Of a stretch of DNA of 64,000 nt, positions 40,162 through 50,171 are shown in pieces. Location: the NCBI GenBank assembly GCA_903885375.1, contig CAISIK010000122.1, positions 23,931 through 87,930 on the forward strand, read 5' to 3'. Every line of letters begins with the position of its first letter. Within the stretch, counting starts at the first letter, position 1. The notes below the pieces were generated by a model. It was given only the letters and a program-made list of their open reading frames with translations. It was not told the DNA's origin and did not search any database. Source of the stretch: an uncultured Pseudomonadota bacterium. GTDB lineage: Bacteria > Myxococcota_A > UBA796 > SXON01. A program made the translations under genes and the position numbers.

Positions 40162-42647
40162 AGCCTTCGATATACCGAAACAATCTGGTTCGGCAGGGCA
40201 TCTACGCGATCGATCACGCAGTAGCCGACATCCCCGTACATGCGCTTGAGGTAGGCGGGGCCGGTAGGGTCGACCGTGATGCAAAAGGGGCGGACCCCCA
40301 ACGCACGCGCCTCGGTGAGGGCCATGCGGGTGTCCTCCTGGGCGTAGCGGTCGTAGTAGTGGTCGCAGCCGCAGTCGAGCGGCTTGCCATCGGACAGGAG
40401 GAAGAGGATGCGCGAGCGGGCGGGCTGCGCGGCCAGCTTGCGCGTGGCGTGCCGGATGGCGGCCCCATCGCGGTTCTCCATCTTGAAGCTCATCCGCCCC
40501 ACGCGCTCGCGAGCGCGGTCATCCCAGGCGTCGCGGAACTCCTTCGCCACGTAGAACGCCACGTGGTCGCGGCCGTAGCCGGAGAACCCGTAGATCGCGA
40601 AGGGATCGCCAATGGCGGAGAGCGCCTCCGAAACGAGGATGAGGGCCTCCTTCTCCACGTCGATCACCCGGCGCTTGCCGCCGGCGGCGGTGGCCTCGTT
40701 GGTGGAGCTGCTCATGTCGAGCAGGAAGGCCGCGGCCACATCCCGCCGCTCGGGCAGGGAGCGCATGTAGAGGCGGTCCGAGCGTTGCCCGGTGACCCGC
40801 CCCTCCACCACGCTCCGCACCACCCGGTCGATGTCGAGCTCGTCGCCGTCGGTCAGGCCGCGCACCAGCGCGCGGCCCTGCGGGCGGAGCGCCTCGAAGG
40901 TGCGGCGCAGCCGGTCGATGTGGTGCCGCTCGCGCTCCATCACCTCGTCCACGAAGGCGCGCTCGCCTTCGCGGAGCCGCGCCTCGCGCACCACCACCCA
41001 CCGGGGCTTGTAGTCGCCGATCGAGGCATCCCACTCGCGGTAGACGTAGTTCCGGCCCGTGGCGACCACGTCGGGGTCCTGCGGCAAGCCCTTCGCGAGC
41101 GCCGGAACGGTGCTCTCGGGCGCCTGGGAGGCGTCGACGAGAGCGCCGCCGGTGAGCTCCTGCCGGTCGAGCATCGCCTCCATCTGCGTAAACGCCGTGG
41201 CGTCGTCGAGGGCCTGCTTCCGGCGCTCCGCCTCCCGACGCCGCTCGCGGGCCTCGGCCAGCGAGAGCGACTCGCCGCGCTGGGCGGCGGCCTCGCGCAA
41301 GCGGCGCGCCTCGCTCTCCGCCCGCCGCTCCTCGCTACCGGCCGATTCAGGGTCGATCCGGGCGCCGAGCTCCTGGGGCTGGAAGGCGGTCTCGGGCTGC
41401 GCGTCGTTTCCGCCGGGCATGCGGATGCGCTCGCTGCCCTGGCTGCGCGGGGGCTTTCCATCCTCGGCGCGCAGCATGAGCGCTTCGATCGCTGGGTAGT
41501 GCGTCTGCACCGCGCGGGCGATCGCGTTGACATCGAGCGCGGTGAGCGAGTCGCGCAGCGCGAGGAGCGGCGCGATCGAGGCGCCCGTGGGCACATCGAG
41601 CGGGAGGGTGTCGAGTTGCCAGAGCTCGCGGGCGAGCGATTCGACCGCGCGCGCCGCGGGCGCGGTCGGCTCGGGCCGCTTGCCGCGCATGGCGGGGCCC
41701 ACCACGGCGAGGTCGCGCGCGATCCCCGGGTACTCCTCCGAAATCCGCGCCTCCACCCGCGCATCCTCGAGGAGTTGGAACACCTCCCGCGCGAGCGACT
41801 TGTTCGAGAACGAGCGGAACCACCGCTCCAGCTCGCTCTCGCCTTCACGGGGCGAGGGCCAGCCGGCCGCCGGCTCCGGCAGCGCGGCGAGGTCGAGGTC
41901 GAAGGTGCCGAACTCGAGGTAGCCGGCGCCCATCGCGGTGAGCACGCGGAGCAGGGCGAAGTCGCGCTCGTCGCCGAAACGATCCATCCGCTCGGGGAGG
42001 TACACGTGGTGCCCATCGCTGAAGGCGCGCCCCTTGCCGGGGCGCACCTGCACGTCATCGCCGCAGTGGGCGCGAGCGTAGAGCGTGAGCACGCGCGACA
42101 CGTCGGCGAGCGCCACGCCGCTGTGCAGCGCCTCCACCGCGATCCGCGCCGCATCGGACTCGCGGCGGAGGAAGCTCTCCGCGCGGTGGTGGCTGACCGC
42201 GTGCAGCGCCACGCCCTGCCCCACGAAGGCGCGGAGGCGCTCGTCGTCGAACTCGTCCACGCGGTCGGGGAGGGTGCGGGCGAGGAGGCCCAGCGACTCC
42301 GGCTGGGTGAGGGCCGCCGACTCGAGGAGGGAGAAGTAGATCGCCCGGCGCGAGGCCGGCACCCGCGCGAGGTTGTCGGGGATGGTGACGGCCACGATGC
42401 GGGCAAGCTCGCCATCCTTGCGGGCCACCGTGGCCACGAGGCGGCCATAGGCCTCCGCCTCCGCCTCGCCGATGCCCTCGCGGATGGCGGCGCGGTAGCG
42501 GTACCAGGCGCGGAGCGCAGCCGGATCGGAGCGCAAGAGATGGAGCCCCGGCCCGAGGTCGCGGGCCCAGGGCGGCACTTCGCCCTCGGGCAGGAGCTGC
42601 TTCCGCGCCCGGTCGATCCGCTTCGCGATCCGGTCGCGGAGGCTCAT
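40152..42647 (-). CDS. CbbO/NorD-type VWA protein
   Basis: An 831-residue protein. The N-terminal two-thirds is helical and resembles the CbbO/NorD family. The C-terminal ~200 residues form a von Willebrand A domain with an intact MIDAS start, FLLDMSSSTNEA (DxSxS), and LFLLSDGKP near the end. Paired with the adjacent CbbQ/NorQ-like AAA+ protein, such proteins remodel metalloenzymes (Rubisco activation by CbbQO, nitric oxide reductase maturation by NorQD). Neither Rubisco nor NorBC is in this window, so the client is unknown. ATG 42647 is 17 nt from the upstream AAA+ gene; same operon. Length is in the range of the CbbO class. Confidence 0.85.
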   Translation of the reverse strand: MSLRDRIAKRIDRARKQLLPEGEVPPWARDLGPGLHLLRSDPAALRAWYRYRAAIREGIGEAEAEAYGRLVATVARKDGELARIVAVTIPDNLARVPASRRAIYFSLLESAALTQPESLGLLARTLPDRVDEFDDERLRAFVGQGVALHAVSHHRAESFLRRESDAARIAVEALHSGVALADVSRVLTLYARAHCGDDVQVRPGKGRAFSDGHHVYLPERMDRFGDERDFALLRVLTAMGAGYLEFGTFDLDLAALPEPAAGWPSPREGESELERWFRSFSNKSLAREVFQLLEDARVEARISEEYPGIARDLAVVGPAMRGKRPEPTAPAARAVESLARELWQLDTLPLDVPTGASIAPLLALRDSLTALDVNAIARAVQTHYPAIEALMLRAEDGKPPRSQGSERIRMPGGNDAQPETAFQPQELGARIDPESAGSEERRAESEARRLREAAAQRGESLSLAEARERRREAERRKQALDDATAFTQMEAMLDRQELTGGALVDASQAPESTVPALAKGLPQDPDVVATGRNYVYREWDASIGDYKPRWVVVREARLREGERAFVDEVMERERHHIDRLRRTFEALRPQGRALVRGLTDGDELDIDRVVRSVVEGRVTGQRSDRLYMRSLPERRDVAAAFLLDMSSSTNEATAAGGKRRVIDVEKEALILVSEALSAIGDPFAIYGFSGYGRDHVAFYVAKEFRDAWDDRARERVGRMSFKMENRDGAAIRHATRKLAAQPARSRILFLLSDGKPLDCGCDHYYDRYAQEDTRMALTEARALGVRPFCITVDPTGPAYLKRMYGDVGYCVIDRVDALPNQIVSVYRRLAM

Positions 42648-42663
42648 CGGTGGCGGATCGCGA

Positions 42664-43476
42664 TCAGAAGTAGTCCGCCACGATCTCGTCGATCGTGCGG
42701 CCGAGATCGCGGTCGTCGGTGAGCGTGCGGGTGAAGGCCGCCCGGCAGGCGGAGCGCGGCTCCACGCCCTGCACGAGCAGCTTCGCGCAGTACACGAGGA
42801 GACGGGTGCTGACCCCCTCCTCCAGCCCCCGGTCGGTGAGGTTCCGGATCTTCTCGCCCACCTTCACCAGACGACCGGCGCGCTCGGCATCGAGGCCCGA
42901 CTCCCGCGCCACGATCTCCCGCTCGAGGTCGGCGGGCGGGTAGCGGAACTCCAGCGAAACGAAGCGCTGCCGGGTGCTCGGCTTCAGCTCCTTCAGCACC
43001 GACTGGTACCCGGGGTTGTAGCTGACCACCATCATGAACTCCGGCGGCGCCTGGAGCACGGTGGCGAGCCGATCGATGGGGAGCACGCGCCGGTCGTCGG
43101 TGAGCGGGTGGATGACGACGAGGGTGTCCTTGCGCGCCTCCACCACCTCGTCGAGGTACACGATGGCGCCGTGGCGAACGGCCGTGGTCAGCGGACCGTC
43201 CACCCACACCGTCTCGTCGCCGTGGAGCAGGTAGCGGCCGAGCAGATCGCTCGCGCTCAGGTCCTCGTGGCAGGCCACCGTGACGAGCGGACGGCCGAGC
43301 CGCCACGCCATGTGCGACACGAAGCGGGTCTTGCCGCAGCCCGTGGGCCCCTTCAGGAGCACAGGGAGCTGGGCGCGCGCCGCCTGGGTGAACAGCTCCA
43401 CCTCGTCCTCGATCGGCCGGTAGAAGGGCTCGCTCGGTACGGCGTAGTCGTTGACGTGCGGGGTCAGCTGTTTCAT
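42664..43476 (-). CDS. CbbQ/NorQ-type MoxR AAA+ ATPase
   Basis: A 270-residue AAA+ protein. Walker A is [10 protein letters not shown], Walker B is [11 protein letters not shown], sensor 1 is [10 protein letters not shown], and the family block [10 protein letters not shown] follows. [15 protein letters not shown] is characteristic of the CbbQ/NorQ/GvpN branch. It forms hexamers that act with a VWA partner, here the gene directly downstream. ATG 43476 lies 8 nt after a TACGCT -10-like element on the minus strand, so the mRNA is probably nearly leaderless. Confidence 0.9.
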   Translation of the reverse strand: MKQLTPHVNDYAVPSEPFYRPIEDEVELFTQAARAQLPVLLKGPTGCGKTRFVSHMAWRLGRPLVTVACHEDLSASDLLGRYLLHGDETVWVDGPLTTAVRHGAIVYLDEVVEARKDTLVVIHPLTDDRRVLPIDRLATVLQAPPEFMMVVSYNPGYQSVLKELKPSTRQRFVSLEFRYPPADLEREIVARESGLDAERAGRLVKVGEKIRNLTDRGLEEGVSTRLLVYCAKLLVQGVEPRSACRAAFTRTLTDDRDLGRTIDEIVADYF

Positions 43477-43483
43477 CGCCGCC

Positions 43484-43577
43484 CAGCGTATCGGGTGCGA
43501 CGGCGCGCGGCGCGTGTCCCCGCCTACCGGCCAGACACCCCCGCGCTCGTCGCCGCCCGGGTCGGTGCGATACGCTG
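43484..43577. promoter_or_regulatory. Mirrored divergent promoters sharing CGATACGCTG
   Basis: CAGCGTATCG (43484-43493) and CGATACGCTG (43568-43577) are a perfect 10-base inverted repeat. Each copy, read outward, puts TACGCT 8 nt (minus) or 11 nt (plus) before the ATG of the divergent genes. They are best read as two copies of one promoter element, or as operator sites for a shared regulator. Confidence 0.5.
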
Positions 43578-43587
43578 CGCGACCCCA

Positions 43588-44820
43588 ATGTCCGACCTCA
43601 ACGCCCTCCTCGAAGCCGAGCACCCGGCGGCGGCCCGCCTGCTCTCCCCGCTCGGCCGGCGGGCGTTCATGCCTCTCGGGGTTCCCCAGCAGGCGGCCGA
43701 GTCGGCGCAGTGCGAACGGCAGGCCTCCATCGGCCAGATCACCTCCGGCAGCGGCGATCCGCTCGCCCTCCCGGCGCTGGCCGAGCACTTCCAGGGCGTC
43801 GATCTCCGGCAGGCCTTCCTCTACGCACCCACGGCCGGCATCCTCGCGCTTCGGCAGGCCTGGCGCGCTCGTATGGGCAACGTCGTGGGCACGCTCCCCA
43901 TCGTCACCAACGGCATGTCGCACGGCCTCTCGCTCGCCGCCGACCTCTTCGGCTGCCCCGAGCACCCACTGCTCCTCGCCACGCCGTACTGGGACAACTA
44001 CGACACCATCTGGAACATGCGGACGGGCGCGGAGATGCGCCCCTTCCCCATCTTCAACGCCGAGCGCGGCCTCGACATCGCCGCGATGGGCGCCCGCCTC
44101 GCCGAGCTGTCCGGCCCGGCCTGTCTGCTCCTGAACTTCCCGAACAACCCCACCGGCTACTCGCCCACCGAGGCCGAGGCCCACGCCATCGCCGCGCGCA
44201 TCCATGCGCACCCGCACCCCCTCGCCGTCATCTGCGATGATGCCTACGCCGGCTACTACTTCGACGAGGGCTGCTACGGCCGCTCGCTCTACAACCTCCT
44301 CGTGGAAGGGGCCGACCCCCGCCGGCTCGTGGTGTGCAAGATCGATGGCGCCAGCAAGGAGCTGCTCTTCTTCGGGGGCCGGATCGGCTTCCTCACGTTC
44401 TCGGCAACCGGCCCGGCCGGCGAGGCGCTCGTGCACAAGGCCAGCGCCATCCTCCGCGGCACCATCTCGAGCGTGAGCGCACCGGCCCAGTCGGTCGTGC
44501 TCGCGGCGCTGCGCGATCCGAACCTCGCAGGGCAGGAGGAGGAAGTGAAGGGCGTGCTGAAGCGACGCTACACGGCGCTGCAGGGCGCGCTCGCGGAGTC
44601 CGGGGTGGATGCCCTGCCCTTCAACAGCGGGTGCTTCGCGCTCCTCCCGCTCCGCGCCGACCAGAACGCCCAGGAGGTGCGCCGAAGGCTCATCGCCGAG
44701 CAGTCCACCGGGGTCATCGCGGTGGAGTCCGACAACGCCCTGCGCGTGGCCTTCTGCTCCATCGACGAGTCCGACATCCCCGACCTCGTGGCGCGTATCG
44801 CCAGGGTCCTGCACCGCTGA
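43588..44820 (+). CDS. Class I/II PLP aminotransferase
   Basis: A 410-residue fold-type I aminotransferase. The signatures are [30 protein letters not shown] and the PLP Lys in [21 protein letters not shown], where the Lys precedes [11 protein letters not shown]. The Arg in ALRVAFCSI near the C-terminus would bind the substrate carboxylate. The branch resembles bacterial class I/II aminotransferases of uncertain specificity rather than AspC. ATG 43588 is the family start, 11 nt after a TACGCT element. It is divergent from the CbbQ-like gene, and a lipoprotein gene follows at +7 nt. Confidence 0.82.
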   Translation: MSDLNALLEAEHPAAARLLSPLGRRAFMPLGVPQQAAESAQCERQASIGQITSGSGDPLALPALAEHFQGVDLRQAFLYAPTAGILALRQAWRARMGNVVGTLPIVTNGMSHGLSLAADLFGCPEHPLLLATPYWDNYDTIWNMRTGAEMRPFPIFNAERGLDIAAMGARLAELSGPACLLLNFPNNPTGYSPTEAEAHAIAARIHAHPHPLAVICDDAYAGYYFDEGCYGRSLYNLLVEGADPRRLVVCKIDGASKELLFFGGRIGFLTFSATGPAGEALVHKASAILRGTISSVSAPAQSVVLAALRDPNLAGQEEEVKGVLKRRYTALQGALAESGVDALPFNSGCFALLPLRADQNAQEVRRRLIAEQSTGVIAVESDNALRVAFCSIDESDIPDLVARIARVLHR

Positions 44821-44827
44821 GGCGCCC

Positions 44828-45355
44828 GTGGTCCTGCTGCTCGCGGCCTGCCTCTCCCGCTACCTCGACGCTCCCTACGTGCTGAGCACCGGCCTCGACC
44901 AGCCGGTGCAGCTCGACGCGGGGCCGGGAGAGCGCCTCGTCGTCACCACCGCGACCGGGGCGCTGCAGATCGACGGAACGGGCAAGGCCACGGCGGCGAG
45001 CGCCACGCCCGAGCGCCGTAGGCCGACCCGACCCGGCGCCCGCCTCGAGACCCGGATCACCGAGGGCCTGGCGTGGGTCGACGCCGCGGGCGCCCTCCGC
45101 GTCGAGGAGCGCCTCCTCCTGGACACGCTGGAGGCACCCCGCGCGCTTGGTCACGACGCCCGCGACCGGCTCTACGTCGTGGCCGGCGCCGACGAGCCGC
45201 GCCTCTACCGGCTGGAGGGCGAGCGGCTCGTGCTCATCGCCGACTTCGTGGGCCCGGTGGTGGACATGGCCTGGGGTCCGGGCGGCGCCCTCCCCGAGCG
45301 GATGCTCTACCTCGTGCGCGAAGATGGCATCCTCGAGTACCTCGAGCCGAGCTGA
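44828..45355 (+). CDS. Putative lipoprotein, unknown function
   Basis: A 175-residue protein. GTG 44828 gives an ultra-short leader with LLLAAC and Cys at residue 8. The rest shows repeated beta-type segments ([45 protein letters not shown]) that could form part of a propeller. No family is assigned. It starts 7 nt after the aminotransferase stop and is convergent with the broken FG-GAP gene. Confidence 0.6.
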   Translation: MVLLLAACLSRYLDAPYVLSTGLDQPVQLDAGPGERLVVTTATGALQIDGTGKATAASATPERRRPTRPGARLETRITEGLAWVDAAGALRVEERLLLDTLEAPRALGHDARDRLYVVAGADEPRLYRLEGERLVLIADFVGPVVDMAWGPGGALPERMLYLVREDGILEYLEPS

Positions 45356-45397
45356 ACGAGGTCGGCTGCGCGGGGGCGCCCCCTCCCCTTCGCCACC

Positions 45398-46782
45398 TCA
45401 CCCGCTCGGCCAGTCGAGCGCCACGCCGATGTCGTTGCCAGCGTCGCATTGCTCCGCGCCGTCCACACCCCGGCCGTGCGCCGAACCGGTGGCGAGCCCC
45501 CCGGCACGGAACGTGTTCCAGACCAGCGGGTTCTTCAACGGCACGGCGGGGATCGACAGGTCGTCGTTCATGTTGGAGATCGAGTAGGCGTGCTGGTTCC
45601 AGACGGGACGCCCCGGCACGGACCAGCTCGGATCGGTGAGCACGTGGACGCCCGACCACGCCCCCTGGATGTAGTCGTCGTTCGAGGCGACCACCACGTC
45701 GAGGAGCGCGTCGCCGTCCACGTCGGCGAGCACGGGGTACTCCACGAGCGTACCGGAGGCGTGCTCGGGCGACTGCCACTCCACGGCGCCCGTGGCGCCG
45801 TCGAGGATGCGGAAGGTCTGCTCGTCGGCGTACATCACCTCGTTCTTGTGGTCGCCGTCGAAGACCGAGTAGGTGTCGTACCCGGCCACGCCCACGTCGG
45901 GGAAGTCGTCGTTGTCGAAGTCGGCCACGGTGGGCGGCCCGCCGAGCCCCCCACCGCTGAGCGGCTGCGTCCACACGACCGTCCCGGAGTTGTCCACGAG
46001 GTGGACCTCGCCGTTGACGACGACCAGCACGTCGGCGAGGCCATCGAGATCGAAGTCGGCCACGCCGGCGAAGCCGTCGCCGACCGCCGCCGGTCAGAGC
46101 ACGGTGCCATCGGTGTCGTAGACGGTGTTGTGTTGCCCCAGGCATCGAAGACCTCGGCCCCGTAGATGACCTCGGAAAGGCCGTCGCCGTCGAGGTCGGC
46201 GATGGCTACCGCGCCCTGGAACCAGCGGGTGGAGCCCGCCGTCCACAGGAGGTTGCCGTCGCGGTCGAGGCAGGTGACCGATGAGGCATCCCCCGCGGTG
46301 CAGATCTCGGGCGAGCCGTCGCCATCGAGATCGCCGAGCGCCGGCCCGCCCGTGCCCGACGTGCCCCGCGCCACGCTCCAGCGGGTGCCCGAACCATCGC
46401 CGGCCAACGCCGTGACCACGCCCGAGCCGGTCCAGTCGTCGCCCGCGAAGTTGGTGACGACGATCTCGGGCAGGCCATCGCCGTCGAGGTCGCCGACCAC
46501 CGGCGTGGACATCACCTGCTCGAAGCCGGGCTGGAGGGGGTTGTCCGCCCAGGACCACTTCAACGAGAGCGAGGTGGGCGCTTCCGTGCCCTCGCCATGG
46601 CAGGTAGGGTCGGTGGGTACGACCACGGCAACGGGCGCATAGGCGGCGTCGCAGGCGCCCACGGCCGTGTCGACGGGCTCGGCGGTGTCGGCGGAAGCCG
46701 TGTCGTCCGCCTTGTCCGAACCAGCGGGGGTGGAGCAGCCGGGCAGGACGAGGAGCACGAGCAGATGGGAGGGACGGAGCAC
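45398..46782 (-). pseudogene. FG-GAP/VCBS-repeat lipoprotein, disrupted by a 5-bp duplication and an in-frame stop
   Basis: Reads as one gene split by two lesions. The 5' part from GTG 46782 has a lipobox (VLPGC), a DTA-rich linker and FG-GAP repeats (GDLDGDGLPEIVVTN, ADLDGDGLSEVIYG). At 46125-46134 the minus strand carries AACACAACAC, a tandem duplication of AACAC that shifts the frame. In the corrected frame VYDTDGTVL is followed by TGA (complement of 46094-46096) where Trp would be expected, and then repeats resume (VADFDLDGLADVLVV, VADFDNDDFPDVGV) to the stop at 45398. Intact, it would be a ~459-residue secreted beta-propeller lipoprotein. Assembly error is possible but would need two independent errors within 40 bases. 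Confidence 0.75.
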
Positions 46783-46851
46783 GCGGGGCCTCGGGTTCCC
46801 CCCCACCGTAGCGGCCGCCCCCATTACCGGGGCATTACACCGCGCCCGCGC

Positions 46852-48132
46852 TCACCCTTCGAGCAGTCGCCGCCAGGCTGGCCAGCGCGCGGCAGGCACG
46901 GGCCGGACCGCCAGCCGATGGGCGAGCGCCTCGGGCTCCCACCCGGGCGGCGGGCTCGGGGCGGGCGCGAAGGTGCCGGCCGCGATCTCGGCGGCCACCT
47001 CGCGGTAGGCCTCCCGGAACGGCTTGTCGCGCCGGTAGGCATCCGCCGCCGCGAACAGCGCGGGATCGAGCGGGCGCGGCGTGGGCTCGACGGCGGGCGA
47101 GAGGTGCGCGGCGATGCGCAGCGCCGTACGGGCCTGCCTCACCCCGCGGAGGAGCGGCCCCTTGGTGAGCTGCACGTCGCGCTGGTAGCCGCCCGGGAGC
47201 GCCACGATGTCCTCGATCTCCCGGCGCGCGGAGCGCACGCCCACCGCGGTGGCGCGCAGGAGCTCGGCCACGTCGGGGTTGCGCTTCTGCGGCATGATCG
47301 AGCTGCCCGTGGTGAAGGCCGACGGCAGGCGGACCAGCGCGAACTCGGAGCTGGAGAAGAGCACGAGGTCCCACGCCCAGCGCGCCACGAGGCTCGTGGC
47401 CGCGCCGAGCGCCGAGAGCACCGCCGACTCCACGATGCCCCGGGTGAGCTGCGCGGTGGTGACGGGCGCTTCCACGGCGGAGAAGCCGAGGAGGCGCGCG
47501 GCCAGCTCGCGGTCGAGGGGCAGCGGCGTGCCGTAGCCGGCGGCGCTGCCGAGGGGGCAGCGATCGACGAGGGCGCGGGCGGCGTCGAGCAGCGGGAGGG
47601 CGTCGAGGAGGGCGGCGGCGTAGCCCCCGCTCCAGAGCCCGTAGGAGGACGGCATCGCCGGTTGGAGGTGGGTGTAGCCGGCGAGCGGCACGTCGCGGTG
47701 GGCGGCGCCGAAGGCGAGCCACGCCTCGGCGAGAGCCCGCCACTCCAGCTCGATGGCATCGAGCTCGTCGAGCATCCACAGGCGCAGCGCGGTGAGCACC
47801 TGGTCGTTCCGGCTGCGGCCGGTGTGGATGCGACCCGCCACCGGCCCGAGCGCCTCGGTGAGGCGCGCCTCGATGGCCGTGTGCACATCCTCCTCGGCCA
47901 TCGAGATCGTGAACGTTTCGTGGTTCACCGAATCGAGCAGCGTCCGCAGACCGCCGAGGAGCGCAGTGGCCTCCTCCGCGCCGAGCAGCCCGCCCGCCCG
48001 GAGCACCCGAACGTGGGCGGCCGAGCCCACGAGGTCGTGGGCCGCCCAGGCGAGGTCGAGCACCGGGTCCTCGCCCACCGTGAACGCCGCCACCTGCGCA
48101 TCGAGGTCGCCACCCTTGTCCCACAGTCGCAT
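46852..48132 (-). CDS. argH: Argininosuccinate lyase
   Basis: Cleaves argininosuccinate to arginine and fumarate, the last step. Superfamily signatures are GRIHTGRSRNDQV and the catalytic Ser loop TTGSSIMPQKRNPDVAEL, with TPLPLDRE and GYTHLQPA. 426 residues, somewhat shorter than the usual ~460. The ATG at 48132 overlaps the argE' stop in an ATGA, so argB, argE' and argH form one operon. The other arg block is about 40 kb away. Confidence 0.95.
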   Translation of the reverse strand: MRLWDKGGDLDAQVAAFTVGEDPVLDLAWAAHDLVGSAAHVRVLRAGGLLGAEEATALLGGLRTLLDSVNHETFTISMAEEDVHTAIEARLTEALGPVAGRIHTGRSRNDQVLTALRLWMLDELDAIELEWRALAEAWLAFGAAHRDVPLAGYTHLQPAMPSSYGLWSGGYAAALLDALPLLDAARALVDRCPLGSAAGYGTPLPLDRELAARLLGFSAVEAPVTTAQLTRGIVESAVLSALGAATSLVARWAWDLVLFSSSEFALVRLPSAFTTGSSIMPQKRNPDVAELLRATAVGVRSARREIEDIVALPGGYQRDVQLTKGPLLRGVRQARTALRIAAHLSPAVEPTPRPLDPALFAAADAYRRDKPFREAYREVAAEIAAGTFAPAPSPPPGWEPEALAHRLAVRPVPAARWPAWRRLLEG

Positions 48133-49184
48133 CAGGAGCTCCCGCCAAGGAACGTTTCGATCGCCCGACGGTACGCGCCCACGGCGGCCTCCACCTCCGA
48201 CAGCTCCACCCACTCGTCGGCGGTGTGGCTCCGCTCGGAGCGGCCCGGCCCCCACTTCACGGCGGGAACCCCGGTGAGGTGGGCCCAGTCCGACAGCGTG
48301 GGCGAGGCGAACTCCACGGCGCCCGGCCAGCCGGCGCGCGCCGCGGCGAGCACCTCGGCCCCACCGGGCGTGCTCACCGCCACGAAGCGGGCGCTCCGCA
48401 CCACCACCTCGCTCTGCACGCGCTCCCGCACGAGGGCCACGAGCTCATCCACCGTGTAGGCGTCGGTCGTACGGAGGTCGACCGTCCAGCGCGCCTCGCC
48501 GGGGATGACGTTGTGCCGCTCGCCCGCCTGCACCACGGTGACCACGCAGGTGGTGGCGCCGGCCGTGGGGTGGAACCGCGGAAGCGTGAGGCTCTCCAGC
48601 GCGAGGACATCCCGCGCCATCGTGTAGATCGCGTTGTCGGCGAGGTGGGGCCGCGCGGCGTGCCCCGCCCGGCCGGTGGCCACGCAGTCGAGCACGAGGA
48701 GCCCGTTCTGGGCGGTGGCGATGTCGAGGCCGGTGGGCTCGCCCACGATGGCACCATCGAGCTTCGGCAGGAGCGGGAGCACGGTTTCGAAGCCGTTGCG
48801 CCCCACCTCCTCCTCCGCGGCCGCCACGAGCAGGAGCCGACCGCGGGGCAGCTCGGCCGCGAGGAAGGCCTCCATCAGGGCCGCGAGGCAGCCCTTCGCA
48901 TCGTTGGCGCCGAGGCCGTAGAGGCGATCGCCCTCGCGCGTGGGCTCCCACGGCGGCCTCGTCCATGCCGCGGTGGCCGGGACGGTGTCGTAGTGCGAGA
49001 GCAGCAGCAACGTGGGGCCCGGCGAAGCGCCGACGCGCTCCACCCAGCGGTTGTTCCCCACCCCCTGCACCGCGAGGCCCGCCGCCTGCGCCCAACCCTC
49101 GAACTCCGCAACCACGGGGCCCTCCTCTCGCGAGGGACTCCGCGCGGCCACGAGCCGCTCGACCAGCGCGGCGACGCCCGACAC
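48132..49184 (-). CDS. argE': M20 metallopeptidase, acylcitrulline/acylornithine deacylase
   Basis: A 350-residue di-zinc deacylase of the ArgE/DapE/ACY1 group. Metal and catalytic residues lie in LLSHYDTVP, YGLGANDAKGC, the Glu pair in AAAEEEVGRNG and VGEPTGLDIA; ERHNVIPGEA marks the lid-domain His. In species with AOTCase or SOTCase the deacylase acts on N-acyl-citrulline rather than N-acylornithine, which is the likely role here. GTG 49184 is 4 nt after the argB stop, and its own stop overlaps the argH start. The substrate acyl group cannot be read from the sequence. Confidence 0.88.
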   Translation of the reverse strand: MSGVAALVERLVAARSPSREEGPVVAEFEGWAQAAGLAVQGVGNNRWVERVGASPGPTLLLLSHYDTVPATAAWTRPPWEPTREGDRLYGLGANDAKGCLAALMEAFLAAELPRGRLLLVAAAEEEVGRNGFETVLPLLPKLDGAIVGEPTGLDIATAQNGLLVLDCVATGRAGHAARPHLADNAIYTMARDVLALESLTLPRFHPTAGATTCVVTVVQAGERHNVIPGEARWTVDLRTTDAYTVDELVALVRERVQSEVVVRSARFVAVSTPGGAEVLAAARAGWPGAVEFASPTLSDWAHLTGVPAVKWGPGRSERSHTADEWVELSEVEAAVGAYRRAIETFLGGSS

Positions 49185-49188
49185 CGGA

Positions 49189-50085
49189 CTAGCCTTCGTC
49201 CCGCCGCGCCACGAGCATGGTGCCGCAGCCTTCGTTGGTGAAGACCTCGAGCAGCAGCGCTTCGCTGCGGGTGCCATCGATGAGGTGAACGCGGGGCACG
49301 CCGCCCTGGAGCGCATCCTTCACGGCCGCGAGTTTGGGCAGCATCCCGCCGGACACGGCGCCCTGCTGGATGAGGTCCTCCACGGTGCCGAGATCGCCGT
49401 AGCTGACGAGGCGGCGGGGGTCGGCCGCATCTTCGAGCAGGCCGGCCACCGAGGTGCACACGATGAGCTTCTCGGCCTTCAGCGCGATGGCGAGGTGGGA
49501 GGCGATGGTGTCGGCGTTCGTGTTCAGCAGGCTGCCCGTGCCGTCGGCGATGAGCGAGCAGAACACCGGCACCATGCCCGCATCGAGCAGCATGCGCGGG
49601 AGCGTGTCGTCCACCCGGGTGATGTCGCCCACGAACCCGTAGTCCACGGACGTTTCCGCACCGGTGGAGGGGTCGCGCATGGTGCGCGCCGGGCGGCGGT
49701 TGCCGACCACGGTCATCGCATCGCCGCCCGAGAGGCCCACGGCCCGCACGCCGTGCGCCGCGAGCGAGGACACCAGCTCGCTGTTGAGCTGACCACGGAA
49801 CACCATGCGCGCCAGCTCCAGCGTGGTGCTGTCGGTGACCCGACGGCCCGCGACCACCTCGCGCGCCACATCGAAGCGCGCGCAGGCGGCGTCGAGCTGG
49901 GGACCGCCGCCGTGCACCAGCGCCACGCGGATGCCGACGTGGTGGAGCAGCGCGATGTCCTCGCACAGCGAATCCCGCGCCGACGGCCGCGCGAGGATCG
50001 CCCCTGAGAGCTTGATGACGAACGTTCGGCCGCGAAAGAGCCGAAGGTAGGGGTGCGCATCGCGCAGGGTGAGGAGTCGGTCCAT
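49189..50085 (-). CDS. argB: N-acylglutamate kinase
   Basis: Phosphorylates N-acetyl- or N-succinylglutamate, the second step. Amino-acid-kinase motifs are FVIKLSGAIL, ALVHGGGPQLDA, GLSGGDAMTVVG, LNTNADTIASHLA and VSGGMLPKLAAV. 298 residues. No N-terminal helix of the kind found in arginine-inhibited hexameric NAGKs is obvious, so feedback inhibition is uncertain. ATG 50085 is preceded on the minus strand by the GTTAGCCGCG box shared with lepA. First gene of argB-argE'-argH and divergent from the histidine kinase. Confidence 0.95.
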   Translation of the reverse strand: MDRLLTLRDAHPYLRLFRGRTFVIKLSGAILARPSARDSLCEDIALLHHVGIRVALVHGGGPQLDAACARFDVAREVVAGRRVTDSTTLELARMVFRGQLNSELVSSLAAHGVRAVGLSGGDAMTVVGNRRPARTMRDPSTGAETSVDYGFVGDITRVDDTLPRMLLDAGMVPVFCSLIADGTGSLLNTNADTIASHLAIALKAEKLIVCTSVAGLLEDAADPRRLVSYGDLGTVEDLIQQGAVSGGMLPKLAAVKDALQGGVPRVHLIDGTRSEALLLEVFTNEGCGTMLVARRDEG

Positions 50086-50092
50086 GGGGCAC

Positions 50093-50102
50093 CGCGGCTA
50101 AC
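50093..50102 (-). promoter_or_regulatory. KWTAGMC box before argB
   Basis: On the minus strand GTTAGCCGCG has its hexamer 11 nt before the argB ATG, and the following bases end in GCCCC-ATG exactly as in front of lepA. It is probably the -10 and discriminator of the argB operon. Confidence 0.45.
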
Positions 50103-50171
50103 CCGGATGGGGGGGATCGCACGCAATCCGCGCCGATTGCCGGAAGACTGCGCCCATGTCACCCTTGCGCC

